DNA of 64,000 bases from Adiantum capillus-veneris (GCA_014529385.2 CM043960.1:27113896-27177895); one strand, 5' to 3'. Counted from the stretch's first letter, positions 1 through 10,789 are shown. Notes: generated by a model not told the origin, from the letters alone. Program-made: numbers and translations.

Positions 1-383
1 AGCATCTCGAGGGGTTCATTGTTTAGTATCCTCTATATAACTTGCATTCGTGGGGTATTAAAAAAACTCATCTTTTAATATGTTTGAATGAATAAAATGA
101 TTTTTTATATTAATATTTTTTTAAAAATTAAATATAAAAATATTTTATTTTAATGTATCTATGTTAAATTGTTTAAAAATTTTGTATTTTAAAATTTTTT
201 CGAACTCATGTTATACATTAACATGATTACATAATGCACCTCCCGAGGGTAGCATACATGTTGATATGACATGAGAAAGCTTGAAATCACATAGATATCA
301 ATGAGTTTCCCGTGCGCATGCGATGATAAAATTCTTTTTATAATAGTGAAGGAGCAAGACAATTTGTAAACTATCCGCATCGA
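1..383. other. AT-rich intergenic DNA, no gene seen
   Basis: This stretch is strongly A+T rich with long A and T runs. The short open frames have neither composition nor motifs of a real protein. It is the upstream flank of the tRNA-related sequence at 384-412. Confidence 0.6.
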
Positions 384-412
384 CGGATTGGGTTAGCTCA
401 AAAGCTTCCAAT
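384..412 (+). repeat. Left half of a split tRNA-related sequence (A box)
   Basis: The bases around 391-405 read ggttagctcaaaagc, close to the pol III A box of a tRNA. The matching B box (GGTTCAAGTCC) lies at 9728-9738, on the far side of the copia insertion. Joined across the insertion, the two halves have tRNA-like spacing, so the outer copia element seems to have landed between the A and B boxes of a tRNA gene relic or tRNA-derived SINE. The flanking pentamers CCAAT (408-412) and CCCAT (9707-9711) are its target-site duplication with one mismatch. Confidence 0.5.
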
Positions 413-637
413 TGTTGGAATTAGGGTTGCAGAAAAACACACAATTTGGAGAAGACGAAGGAAGCTCAAGGTACACAACAGAGAGTGTATTACTTAATGT
501 GCAATGGAAAGATAGATAGCCCTAGAGTGATGGACGTATATACAATGCACGGGGAAAAAACCTCCTAGTGAAGGAAAAAATGACCCAACTGTCCTAAGTG
601 TGTTCACACACATCACTACCACATGTATATGATAACA
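413..637 (-). repeat. 3' LTR of outer copia
   Basis: A 225-bp LTR starting TGTTGG and ending AACA on the plus strand. It is flanked internally by the run aatccccccct, which is the polypurine tract on the minus strand, so this is the 3' LTR. It pairs with 9479-9706; I count about 20 differences by eye (roughly 9%). Confidence 0.9.
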
Positions 638-639
638 AA

Positions 640-1375
640 TCCCCCCTAGGAGTGATGCGGTGAAAGAGAGCTTACACATATAGGGAAGTGTCATGCGTTG
701 AGGACGTGATCAATCCACAAAGGGGAGTAAGCCCAAAGCTTTGCGGAAAGCTTCGAACTTCTCATGAGACGATGCCTTTGTGTAAAGATCGGCAAGGTTG
801 TCTTGTGTTGGCACATAAGCCAAGTTGATCTCTCCTGCTGAGAGCCTCTCCTTGACATAGTGGTAATGCACTTCAATTTTCTTTGTGCGAGTGAAAAATT
901 AGGTTCCTTGCAATTGCTAATGCGCTCTGACTATCAGTGTAGATAGTGTTGGCAGTGTCCCGTCCAACACCATAAGGCATGTGAGACATACACACTCAAC
1001 CGTGGTTGTGAAGACTGCCTTGTACTCACCCTCACGACTAGAAGTGTCCACAATAGGTTCTTCTTGCTCAACCATGAGATACCTGCATGCCCTACCAAGC
1101 ATGAAACAAAAACCACTTGTGGAGACTCTCGTGTCAAAACAACTAGCCCAATCTAAGTCCGAAAAAGCATGTAAGTCTGCCGACAATGATCCCCCCTTGG
1201 GATAAAACAAGCCAAGATGTAAAGTGCCACTCAAGTAGCAAAAAGTCCTCTTGACAGGTTGCCAATGCTTAGACCCTGGGCTATGCATGAATCTTCTCAC
1301 CTGTGGACTGCAAACTGAATATCTGACCTCGTGTTGCATACATAAGTGAGGCATCCAACAACAGTTTGGTAACAA
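640..1375 (-). pseudogene. Outer copia RNase H region (broken)
   Basis: Minus-strand translation of 1375-917 contains typical copia connection and RNase H sequence, including DLHAFSDLDWASC, VSTSGFCF and the block around SSREGEYKA. A shifted frame at 876-691 carries the C-terminal RNase H part (the LADLFTQA-like stretch seen more clearly in the nested copy). The nested element lacks about 270 bp of this segment, so the two copies complement each other for alignment. Frameshifts and a premature stop exclude function. Confidence 0.8.
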
Positions 1376-1449
1376 GTGACATCGGCAAGATCACCAGCAT
1401 CATGAAGACTCAATTTCAAACCTATTTCCATGGGAGTGGCGATAGGTTT

Positions 1450-2160
1450 TCAATCCTCAAGTCCAAACTTACATAGCAATATCTCTATGTAACTTGTCTG
1501 ACACAAGTCATCACACTGCTTAAATTGTAAACCCAAGTAATGATGCAACAACCCCAACTCCTTCATCTTGAAAGTAGCATGCAGATCAGCCTTAAATTCA
1601 AACATATGTCTCTCACTTGGTCCAGTGATCAACAAATCATCCACATAGAGAACCACAATGAGAAGTACATCATCCTCATGCTTTACATACAATGTGCCTT
1701 TTGTTGGACTGCTACAAAAGCCTCGTTTGACCAAATGAGTGTCAGCCTTCTCATACCAAGCACGAGGAGATTGCTTCAACCTATACAAAGTTTTCTTCCA
1801 TTTTCACACTTTATTTTCCTGTTCTTTAATGAAAAAACCGCGAGGCTGCGTTACATAAACTTCCTCAAATATGTCACCATTCAAGAACGCGGTAACAATG
1901 TCTGACTGATGTACATCCCAACCAAAATGAGCTCCCAATACACATAAAAATCGCATAGTAGTCATACGACAAGTGGGAGCAAAAGTCTCTTCATAACCTA
2001 TGCCTTTTTGCTGTGCATAACCCTTTGCAACAAGTCGAGACTTTTAGTGATCAATATCATTATTAGGCTTGCGTTTCAACTTGTAAACCCACTTCATACC
2101 AATGGCCTTTTTTTTTTCCAAGAGGCAAATCACATAAATTCCATGTATCATCTTCTATAA
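1450..2160 (-). pseudogene. Outer copia reverse transcriptase (broken)
   Basis: The 1788-1450 frame encodes the palm region with YVDDLLITGP intact, preceded by YRLKQSPRAWYEK and followed by MKELGLLHHYLG. Upstream RT sequence (the IEDDTWNLCD block) continues to about 2150 in other frames. The site near 1790 matches the nested copy without its 211-bp insert, so it serves as the empty-site reference for the solo LTR at 5323-5533. Confidence 0.85.
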
Positions 2161-2760
2161 GTGCATTAAATTTATGAGACATATAGCCCCCTCGATCGGA
2201 ACGGAGGGTGCCTATAGTACATTTCGAGACATTTTCACTCAATAGCCATAAATTTTTTAAGGCACATAAATACTTCGGACTTTGCTTTAAGCGGATACAC
2301 CATTGCATGCCTGGAGTAATCATCAAATGAAAGTCACAAAGTAAAGGTAATTGGCCAAGGACAGAGTTTGCATGGGTGCACAAACTTCGCTATGCACAAG
2401 ATGCAACCTGCTTGTGGCCCTGACTAAACCATCCTTTGAAAACTTTGAACAGTGCATCTTACCCAAAATTCAGCCTTCACAAACATGTTTGAGAGGTGCT
2501 TCAAGAGGCGGCAAAGTAGAAACCGTATCAGATTTCTGTAAACACAGCAAACTGGCAAAAATTCAGATGACCAAAATGTGTATGCCAAAGTTTTGCATCT
2601 ATAATAGCCTTTGTATCCACAAAAACATTTATAAAAGTTTACCAAAGTGAGCTTATACAACCCATGACATAAAATGGGAGATGCAATAATTTCATCACCA
2701 AAATTGAGATCGCGTACTACTGTACATCTGTCATCCACAAATTTGACTACAAGACCAAGT
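2150..2760 (-). pseudogene. Outer copia integrase remnant with large deletion
   Basis: Minus-strand frames retain the GAG-pre-integrase and early integrase blocks. Near 2170 the integrase block SHKFNAL runs directly into the RT block IEDDTWNLCD. Compared with the nested copy, about 866 bp (equivalent to 5905-6770) are missing. The breakpoint lies in the shared heptamer-like sequence a(a/g)tgcat, so the deletion probably used microhomology. The integrase catalytic Glu region is lost. Confidence 0.8.
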
Positions 2761-3024
2761 CTAGCAAGTGCAGATACAGACCAAAAGATTATTCTCGATC
2801 CCAGGTACATATAATGCATCAACAAGTGTGAAAGAACTACCACTTGCACTAGTAAGCACAATCTTTCCAACTCCTTGAACCGGATAAGAGGCATTGTTGG
2901 CACAAGTGATTGAATTTCCATGAGGGGCATACTTAAGAGAGGTAAATAAATCACGATGTGAGGTAATGTGCTTTGTAGCACCACTCTCAAAATACCACAC
3001 ATGTGAATTTGAAGCAACTAACAT
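2761..3024 (-). pseudogene. Outer copia aspartic protease
   Basis: The frame encodes the copia protease start HVWYFESGATKHITSHRD. The catalytic motif is ESG rather than the usual DSG, so the active-site Asp is replaced by Glu. The C-terminal block LVDALYVPGI is present, after which the frame breaks. Confidence 0.8.
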
Positions 3025-3065
3025 GCATGCATCATGGACAGAAGGATCATAAGTTCACTAAAAGC

Positions 3066-4051
3066 CTATTTTGCATCAACATCAGCATCACTATCTCCTT
3101 TCACAGAAGACTCAACAATAGCTTCATTTGTAGTGGAATCAATCTCTTTCTTCTTAGCCTCTTTGGCCTTCAACTTAGGACACTCCTTGATCATTAGCTT
3201 TACAATAATGGCAACGCATCTTCTTTTTGCCTTTTTCACCAAAATTCCTAGACGAATTTCTATCAGCAGAAGCATTAGGAACACGTGCTTTACCACTCAT
3301 AAAGGAACCATGAGAAGTGGCTACATTATTGTTACCACCTTTTCTTTGAGAAGCAATAAAGGCATGTTAAACTGCATGTTGTCTAGTCCTATTTTTTTTT
3401 GGAAAGTGACTCTTGCAATAGCAATATGCACAATGCATCAAACTTGACAACTTCAGAATTTCCTTGGGTCATAAGCCTCCAAGTACTAGCAAAAGTCTGG
3501 TAAGAATCTGGCAAGGCATCAAGAACACTCTACATAAGGGAACTGTCTGAAATGACTTTGCCCGCAAAAATAAGTTGCTCATTAATATCCTTGACAGCAA
3601 CAAGGAAAGAGTCCATGTCATCTTCTTCATGCATAATCTTCGACTCTAGCTCTTTACACAACAATGCAACTTTTGCCTTATTGTGACTTGCATAAAGACC
3701 AACAAGAGCCTATTTTGCAGATTTCATTGAACAAATGTGGAAAGTAATAGTGTGCTTCACAGACAATGCAATCAATGCATGAGCCTACGCATCTATTACA
3801 CCCCAACTAGCTCGCTCAGCCGTAGGCAAAACAGGTATGGCAGTAGCAATCATGCCACCAAAACCTACAACATCCTCAACATTGCCTACATCCTTAAAAG
3901 CAGGATGTACATCAATGCCCTACACAATATTCCATACACCTTTTGAAACAAGGACATGTTGTATCATGCAAGCCCACATAGGATAATTGTTCCCATCCAA
4001 TCTGTCCTTAGTAGCAAACATCTTGAACACATCTGTGTTGTTGTCAGGCAT
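3066..4051 (-). pseudogene. Outer copia gag (broken)
   Basis: Gag starts at the ATG whose complement lies at 4049-4051 (MPDNNTDVFKMF) and ends near 3066. The zinc knuckle appears as CHYCKAND in one frame and KECPKLKA in another, so a frameshift sits inside the CCHC motif. UBN2-type gag blocks lie between, but no frame stays open. Confidence 0.8.
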
Positions 4052-4185
4052 GATAAATGTTGCACCTGATATGAAAATTTCTCGAAAAAAGGAGATGTGA
4101 AAACTGCTTGAAAAGAGGAGAAACAAAGTGGGAACAACACGTGCTATATAGCACAAACCGTAGAAGACTGTAAGGGAACCGTTAT

Positions 4186-4414
4186 TGTTGGAATTAGGGT
4201 TGCAGGAAAACACACACAGCGTGGAGAAGACGAAGGAAGCTCAAGGCACACAATAGAGAGTACTTTACTTAGTGTGCAATGGAAAGATAGATAGCCCTAG
4301 AATGAATGGGCATATATACAATGCACGATGGAAAAACCCTCCTAAACAGGGAAAAAATGCCCAAGTGGTCCTAAGTGTGTTCACACACACCACTACCGCA
4401 TGTTTATGGTAACA
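4186..4414 (-). repeat. 3' LTR of inner copia
   Basis: Starts TGTTGGAATT and ends GGTAACA on the plus strand. The adjacent aatctcccctgg is the minus-strand polypurine tract. By eye it differs from its partner 8987-9215 at about 35-40 of 229 positions. Confidence 0.9.
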
Positions 4415-4439
4415 AATCTCCCCTGGAGTGATGCGGTGA

Positions 4440-4843
4440 AGGAGATCTAGCACATAGAGTAAAGGGAAGTGCCATGCCCTAAGGACATGATCAGTCCACA
4501 AAGGGGAGTAAGCCAAAACTTTGCAAAAGGATTTGAACTTCTCACAGGACAATGCCTGTGTGAAAAGATCTGCAAGGTTGTCCTGTGTTGGCACATAAGC
4601 CACTTTCTCTCCTGCTGAGAGCCTCTCCCTGACATAGTGGTAAAGCACCTCAATGTGCTTTGTGCGATCATGAAAAACTGGGTTCCTCGCAACTGCCAAT
4701 GCACTCTGGCTGTCAGTGTAGATAATGTTGGCAGTGTCTTGTCCAGCACCCAAATAAGCCATAAGGCGTCTGAGCCATACACACTCAATCGTAGGTGTGA
4801 AGACTGCCCCGTACTGCGGTCTCACAAATAGAAGTGTCCACAA
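4440..4843 (-). pseudogene. Inner copia RNase H
   Basis: The translation contains IYTDSQSALAVARNP, HDRTKHIEVLYHYVRERL and PTQDNLADLFTQAL, the diagnostic C-terminal half of copia RNase H. The N-terminal part is missing because about 270 bp between HDAGEYR and VSTSGF, present in the outer copy, are deleted here. Confidence 0.88.
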
Positions 4844-6202
4844 TAGGTTGCTTCTTGCTTAACGATGATACACATGAACTGCCAAGCATGAAAACCACTT
4901 GTGGATACTCGGTATTCACCAGCATCATGAAGGCTCAATTTCAAACCTATTTCCATGGGAGTGGCAATAGGTTTGCAATATTCAAGTCCAAACTTACATA
5001 GCAATGTCTCTATACAACTTTTCTTACACAAGGCAATACCACCATCACACTGCTCAAATTGTATACCCAAGTAATGATGCAACAGTCCCAAATCTTTCAT
5101 CTTGAAAATAACATTCAAATTAGCCTTAAATTCAGCAATATGTCTCTCATTTGGTCCAGTGATCAACAAATCATCTACATAAAGAACCACAATGCGAAGT
5201 ACATCACCCTCACACTTTACATACAATGTGCTTTCTGTTGGACTGTTATACGAAAGCCTTGTTTGACCAAATGAATGTCAGCCTTCTCATACCAAGCACG
5301 AATTCAACCCATACAAAGCTTTTGTGAAGGAATGGATTGAAGGCGTGCGTGTGTGCAACGAAGATGGAGAGTACAAAAGAGAGATAAGGAGGGAGAGAGA
5401 GAGAGAGCACGACACAGGGATGTGGGGTGGAGCTCCCAAATCTCACTATATGAGAATAAGGAGATAAATGTGGGCAGCCGAACACTGGGGGACACGGGCA
5501 AAGCATGGTGAGGCACACCGCCTTTACCTAACAGCTTTGTTGCATTTGTACACCTTATCCTCTTGTCCTTTGTTGGCAAAACCGTGAGGCTGCATTACAT
5601 AAACTTCCTCAAATATGTCCCCATTCAAGAAAGCAGTAACAATGCTTGACTGATATATATCCCAACCAAAATGAGCTGCCAATGCACATAGAAAACGCGC
5701 AGTAGTCATACGACAAGTGGGACGATAGTCTCTTCATAATGTAGGCCTTCTTTTGTGCATAACCCTTTGCAACAAGTCGAGCCTTACATCGATCAATCTC
5801 ACCATCCGGCTTGCGTTTCAACTTGTAAACCCACTTCGTACCAATGGCCTTTTTGCCAGGAGCCAAATCACATAGATTCCATGTGTCATTTTCTATAAGT
5901 GCATCATATTCTGATTGCATGGTAGCCATCCAATTTTGTGCTTCATCAAAAGAGAGAGGTTCCTTAACATCATGTAAGCTAGACACAGCCAAAGCATAAC
6001 AAGCTGATGCATAAGATGCATGGTGAGAACCTGAACGAGTACAACTAGACAAAGGTGCATCCAATTTACTGTCACACAAAGTATGCACCAGCCATTTAGG
6101 CATACCTCTAGCCTGCTCATTTTCAGCCCTTTCCTCATCATGTACATCATGAACATCTGCATCAGTAATAGGTTGATTTGTAACATTTTTAGAAACCCCC
6201 AT
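4822..6202 (-). pseudogene. Inner copia reverse transcriptase, split by a solo LTR
   Basis: The RT begins with EPLSFDEAQNWMATM and KWVYKLKRKPDGEIDRCKA (6202-5750), continues through TAFLNGDIFEEVYVMQPHG (5709-5540), and resumes after a 211-bp insertion with VVLYVDDLLITGP and MKDLGLLHHYLGIQFEQCD (5226-4900). The catalytic YVDD is intact. The insertion at 5323-5533, small frameshifts and the deletion downstream inactivate it. Confidence 0.9.
5323..5533. mobile_element. 211-bp solo LTR (or TRIM-type element) inside RT
   Basis: The insert begins TGTGAAGG and ends CCTAACA (TG...CA) and is flanked by the direct repeat GCTTT (5318-5322 and 5534-5538). Removing the insert and one GCTTT restores the RT sequence seen at the same place in the outer element. 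The size, TG/CA ends and 5-bp duplication fit a solo LTR of an unrelated retrotransposon. Orientation is not known. Confidence 0.82.
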
Positions 6203-6205
6203 AGG

Positions 6206-7254
6206 CTATACATTTTCCTCATTGGAATTTAGATTCGTACTTCCACCACTGAAAAGAGGAAACAAAGTGTCATAAATGTCTTGTGAGCTTACATTACAGT
6301 CTCTAGTACATGACAGCAAGGGCTGAACAAAATCTTCCACAAACACAAGATCCCGTGAAACCAAAATACGCTTTGTTTGTGGATGATACAACTTGTAACC
6401 TTTGCTTTCAGCACTATAACAAACAAAAAGACATTTGAAAGCCTTATTATGCAATTTTTTGTGCTGTGTTTGTGGCACCAAAGCATATGCCAAACAACCA
6501 AAAACATGCATGTGCTCAATAGAAGGCTTTCTATCATGCCATGCTTCATATGCAGCAATAGACTGCAAAGCTTTCGTAGGACATCTGTTTAGCACATAAG
6601 TGGCACACATGATGGCCTCAAGCCAAAAAGAATGCGGCAAAGCTTGACTTTTGACCATACATCGTGCCATTTCTGTAAGTGGCTTGTTTTTCCTCTCAGA
6701 AACACCATTTTGCTGAGGCATATAAGGCATTGTACATTGGTGTTTTATCCCATGACTAGCTAGAAATGCATTAAGTTTATGAGACATACCTCGATCGAAC
6801 GGAGGGTGACCATAGTGCATTTCAAGACATTTTTAGCCATAGTCAGAAATTGTTTGAAGCACATAAAAACTTTGGACTTCGTTTTAAGCGGATATACCCA
6901 TGCATGCTTGGAGTAATCATCAATTAAAGTCACAAAATAAAGGTAATTGCCCAAGGACGGAGTTTGCATGGGCCCACAAACATCACTATGCACAAGTTGC
7001 AACCTGCATGTGGTCCTAACTGAACCATCCTTTGGAAACTTTGAACGTTGCAATTTACCCAAAATATAGCCTTAATAGACATGTTTGACAAGTGCTTCAA
7101 GAGGCGGCAAAGAAGCGACCATATCAAAATTTTGCAAACGCAGTAAACTGGCAAAATTTAGACGACCAAAACGTGCATGCCAAAGCTTTGCATCTGAAAT
7201 AGCCTTTGAATCCATAACTGCATTTGTGAAATTATGCCCACACTTGTCATACAA
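6206..7254 (-). pseudogene. Inner copia integrase
   Basis: The GAG-pre-integrase block LWHARFGRLNFASLL lies at 7180-7130. The catalytic core shows the first Asp in LVHSDVCGP, the second in VTLIDDYSKHAW and the Glu in NGVSERKN, followed by HSFWLEAI and GCLAYALVP. All three acidic residues survive, but a frameshift between CTMVTLRS and SHKLNAFL (near 6800) breaks the frame. Confidence 0.9.
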
Positions 7255-7379
7255 AGTGAGCTTATATAGTCCACAACATAAAATGCCAGATGCAACAACT
7301 TCATCACAAAACTAAGATCATGTATAGTACATCTGTCATCCACAAATTTGACTACAAGGCCAAGTCTAGCAAGTGCAGA

Positions 7380-7673
7380 TACAGACAAAAGATTCTTCTT
7401 GATCCCAGGTACATAAAGTGCATCAACAAGTGTGAAATAACTACCATTTGTAGCAGTAAGCACAATCTTTCCCACTCCTTGAACTAGATAAGAGGCATTA
7501 TTGGCCCAAGTAATTGAATTCTCATGAGGGACAGACTCAAGAGAGGTAAGTAAATCACGATGTGAGGTAATGTGCTTTGTAGCACCATTGTCAAAATACC
7601 ACACATGTGAATCTACATCAATTGACATGCATGCATCATGGACAACAAGGTACACTCTGCACCAAAACCCCAT
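7380..7673 (-). pseudogene. Inner copia aspartic protease
   Basis: The sequence HVWYFDNGATKHITSHRDLL is the copia protease N-terminus. The catalytic triad reads DNG instead of DSG/DTG. The C-terminal landmarks LVDALYVPGIKKNLLSV and LGLVVKFVDDRC are present. The equivalent site of the outer element reads ESG, so each copy has a different catalytic lesion. Confidence 0.85.
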
Positions 7674-7779
7674 TCTGCATCAACATCAACATCGCAGTCT
7701 CTTTTCACAGAAGACTCAACAATAGATGCATTTGTAGGGAACCACCCTCTTTCTTCTTAGCCTCTTTGGTCTTCAACTT

Positions 7780-8651
7780 AGGACACTGCTAGATCAAGTG
7801 ATCGTTAGCTTTACAGTAATGGCAACACATCTTCTTTTTGCCCTTATCACCAGAATTTCCAGACGAATTGATGCCAGCAGAAGCATTAGGAAGAGGTGAT
7901 TTTCCAATCGCAGAAGAACCATAAGAAGTAGTTGCATTGCTGTTACCGCCTTTTCTTTTGAGCAACAATAAAGGCCTGTTTTAGTGCATGCTGTGTTTTT
8001 TGGAAAGCGACTCTTGCAACAACAATGCTCATAATGCATTAAACTTGAAAACTTCAGAATTTCCTTGGGTCATAAGTCTCCAAGTACTAGCAAAAGTCTG
8101 GTAAGAACTTGGTAAGGCATCAAGAACAATTTGCACAAGGGAACTGTCTGAAATGACTTCACCCGCAAAAATAAGTTGCTCAATGATATCCTCGACACTA
8201 GCAAGGAAAGTGTCCATGTTATCTTCCTCATGCAGAATCTTCGACTCTAGCTCTTTATGTAGCAATGCAGTTTGTGCCTGATTGCGACTTGCATAAAGAA
8301 TATCCCAAGCCTGTTTTGCAGATTTCGTTGAATGAATGTGACGAGTAATAGTGTGCTTCACAGACAACACAATCAATGCATGAGCCCGCACATCTTTTAC
8401 ATCCCAACGAGCTTGTTTTGACGTAGATAAAACAACTCTTATAGCAACAATCCTTGCATCAAGACCTACAACATCCTCAACATCGCCCACATCCTCAGAA
8501 CTAGGACATACATCATGCCCTGCACAATATTCCAGATTCCCTTTGACACAAGAACATGTTGCACCATGTAAGCCCACATAGAGTAATTGTCTCCATCCAA
8601 TCTGTCCTTAGGAGCAAACATCTTGAACACATCTGTGTTGTTGTTGGCCAT
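7780..8651 (-). pseudogene. Inner copia gag
   Basis: Gag starts at ATG 8651 (MANNNTDVFKMFAPKDRL). The UBN2-type core (RHIHSTKSAKQAWDILYASR, QIVLDALPSSYQTFAS) fills 8390-8080, and a zinc knuckle reads CHYCKANDHLI then a TAG and QC near 7800. The stop falls inside the CCHC motif. A frameshift lies near 8500. Confidence 0.85.
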
Positions 8652-8986
8652 GACAAATGCCTGCACTTGATGTGAAAACTGCCCGAAAAGAGGAGAAACA
8701 AAGCGAAAACAACACGTGCTATATAGCACAAACCGTAGAAGATTCTAAGAGACCTGTTATGCAAAAAACGGCACTTACAAAAATTCTGCACAAACCGTAG
8801 AAAATTGTAAGGGACCTGTTATGCAGAAAACGGCACTCACAGAAATTCTGCACAAAATGGCAAAATAGCATGTGCAGTACTGCCTGTAGTGGAAATGGAG
8901 GCTGCCAAAGCTCACAGAAATTGAAGAAAGTGAGCAGGCATGTGCTGGAGCTGTTGGCAACTAAGCCTAGGAGGATGCAACCCAAT

Positions 8987-9215
8987 TGTTGAAATTAGGG
9001 TTGCACGAAAACACACACAACTTGGAGAAGATGAAGGAAGCTTAAGGCACACAATAGAGAGTATATTACTGAGTGTGCACTAAAAAATTAGATAGCCCTA
9101 CAATGAATGGATGTATATACAATGCACGGGGCAAAAAACCTCATAAAGAGGGAAATAATGCCTCGACGGTCCTAAGTGTGTTCACACACATCACTACCAC
9201 ATGTATATAGTGATA
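8987..9215 (-). repeat. 5' LTR of inner copia
   Basis: 229 bp, TGTTGAAATT to GTGATA; the terminal CA has decayed to TA. Followed by the target duplication GTTAT at 9216-9220. Confidence 0.85.
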
Positions 9216-9478
9216 GTTATGCAAAAAATGGCACCGACAAAATTTTTGCACAAAATGACAAAATAGCATGTGCAGTACTACCTGCAGTGGAAACAAAGGC
9301 CGAAAATGAGTCCAAATTAAAAATCTGAGCAGACCAAGCTTGCTCTATGAGCTTACCCATAAATTTTTTTGACCTACGAACGCTCGCCAAAGCTCACAAG
9401 AATTAGAGAAAGTGAACAGGTGTGTGCTGGAGCTGCTGGCGACTAAGCCCGTGAGGACGTAACCTGCTCTGATACCAA
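9216..9478 (-). other. 5' leader and primer-binding site of outer copia
   Basis: This is the continuation of the outer element's untranslated leader that was separated from its gag by the nested insertion. It aligns with the inner element's leader (8660-8986), sharing gttatgca, agcatgtgcagtac and gtgctggagctg. The last 17 bases (9461-9477) are the intact Met-tRNA primer site, TGGTATCAGAGC on the minus strand. Confidence 0.85.
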
Positions 9479-9706
9479 TGGTTGGAATCAGGGTTGCAAG
9501 AAAACACACACAACTTGGAGAAGTTGAAGGAAGCTCAAGGTACACAACAAAGAGTGTATTACTTAGTGTGCAATGGAAAGATAGATAGCCCTAGAGTGAT
9601 GGGTGTATATACAATGCACGGGGGGAAAAACCTCCTAGTGAGGGAAAGAATGCCATGACCGTCCTAAGTGTGTTACACACATCACTACCACATGTATATG
9701 GTAACA
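9479..9706 (-). repeat. 5' LTR of outer copia
   Basis: 228 bp, beginning TGGTTGGAATC and ending GGTAACA. It is followed on the plus strand by CCCAT, the likely target duplication of CCAAT at 408-412. Confidence 0.88.
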
Positions 9707-9800
9707 CCCATCTGTGAAGGTGTGCCAGGTTCAAGTCCTATGTTTCTTTTGGCATTTGAAAGTAATGCACAGAGCTTGGGAAAGAGCACGCCCGGGTTGG
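9707..9800 (+). repeat. Right half of the split tRNA-related sequence (B box)
   Basis: A perfect pol III B box, GGTTCAAGTCC, lies at 9728-9738. Together with 384-412 it forms a tRNA-like unit interrupted by the copia insertion. Whether it was a tRNA gene relic or a SINE head cannot be decided without other copies. Confidence 0.5.
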
Positions 9801-10783
9801 ATGGAATGTGTTGAGATTCCATCTAATAAGTTAAGAACCTACCAGTTGAGATACAAGTACGTACTCATAGGTAGTGTAGTTCAATGCATGAGTTTTGTAA
9901 ATTGGAGACATGCAACCTAATGCAATTTAATATAACTCAATACTATTTTGTAGGAGATACTTAAACTTGCACAAATATTCAACAATAGTACAAATAAGTA
10001 GTTTATAATTTTTTTTGACGATAAGCAACAATAGTTTAGAATTTTACCTAGCCCTTGGGTGTTTTTTTCCTAAGCCTATGATACCTATTCTCCAAAAACA
10101 TCACATGCAGTGTTGTGAGAGTTTGCTTTATTCTCCAGTTCCTTATCATAAAAAACTCAAAAGTTTGAAGAGACAATTTTACAAATTCTCAAAATTTTTT
10201 TGATTCTTTTTTAGATGCAAGTGCAATCTTATGCAAATCCAAAAAAAAGGGCGAAAATTCACTATGGCCTACGTAAGGCTATTGAGAAGAATTCCATAAT
10301 AAGAGGCTTCGTTGTGAGAGGAAAAAAAAAGTGACACTGGTATTTTAAAACATGTGGTATCACAATAAAATATCATGTTGAAAAAATGTAACAATGAATT
10401 ATTTAAAATATAATATATTTCAAAAACATTAAAAATAATGATTGAAAAACACTTGGAATCATTAAAAAAAAAACCAGTGAAAGAAGATGAGAAAGATTAT
10501 ATTTGACACAAAACTCAATGCCCCTCTTTAAAGAGAAAGGTACACAAATGCCAACACCCTCTCACAAAGGCCCTAGAGGAAATGATCGAATACCCTCTCA
10601 CCCACAAAGGCCCTAAAGGAAATGAGTAAAATCAAAGTTTATTATCATTAGCTTGTCATGTGTCACTAAACCATAAGCTTTATCCAATGGTCCAGTAGGC
10701 CGTCCCAATTTTGGTTTCGGGGGTGTATTAAAGGGTATCTAAACAGATTTCTCTTTTGAACTAAATGGCAAAAAGGAAAGATG

Positions 10784-10785
<2 letters not shown>
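9801..10785. other. Intergenic, no gene seen
   Basis: AT-rich DNA with A/T homopolymers and no convincing coding frame. A short imperfect direct repeat around ccctctcacaaaggccctagagga occurs at about 10549-10582 and 10583-10623. Confidence 0.5.

Positions 10786-10789
<4 letters not shown>

Larger units (their letters stand above)
4186..9215 (-). mobile_element. Inner (nested) Ty1/copia retrotransposon
   Basis: A 5030-bp element with 229-bp LTRs at 4186-4414 and 8987-9215. GTTAT stands immediately outside both ends (4181-4185 and 9216-9220), a perfect 5-bp target duplication. The sequence on either side (ggaacc-gttat-gcaaaa) is the continuous 5' leader of the outer element. Minus-strand domain order is gag, protease, integrase, RT, RNase H. 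The primer-binding site next to the 5' LTR is mostly deleted: where the outer element has aacctgctctgatacca, this one has only aaccca. It is closely related to the outer element. Confidence 0.92.
413..9706 (-). mobile_element. Outer Ty1/copia retrotransposon, minus strand, interrupted by a nested copia
   Basis: The element is bounded by LTRs at 413-637 and 9479-9706. Its own sequence is about 4.26 kb once the nested element 4186-9215 and one 5-bp duplication are removed. Domains run on the minus strand in copia order: gag (about 4051-3066), protease (near 3000), a truncated integrase (about 2400-2150), RT (about 2150-1450) and RNase H (1375-640). Next to the 5' LTR (9461-9477) is a primer site that reads TGGTATCAGAGC on the minus strand, the usual initiator-Met tRNA site. 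A purine-rich tract adjoins the 3' LTR at 638-650. Many frameshifts and an internal deletion make it non-autonomous. Confidence 0.9.
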
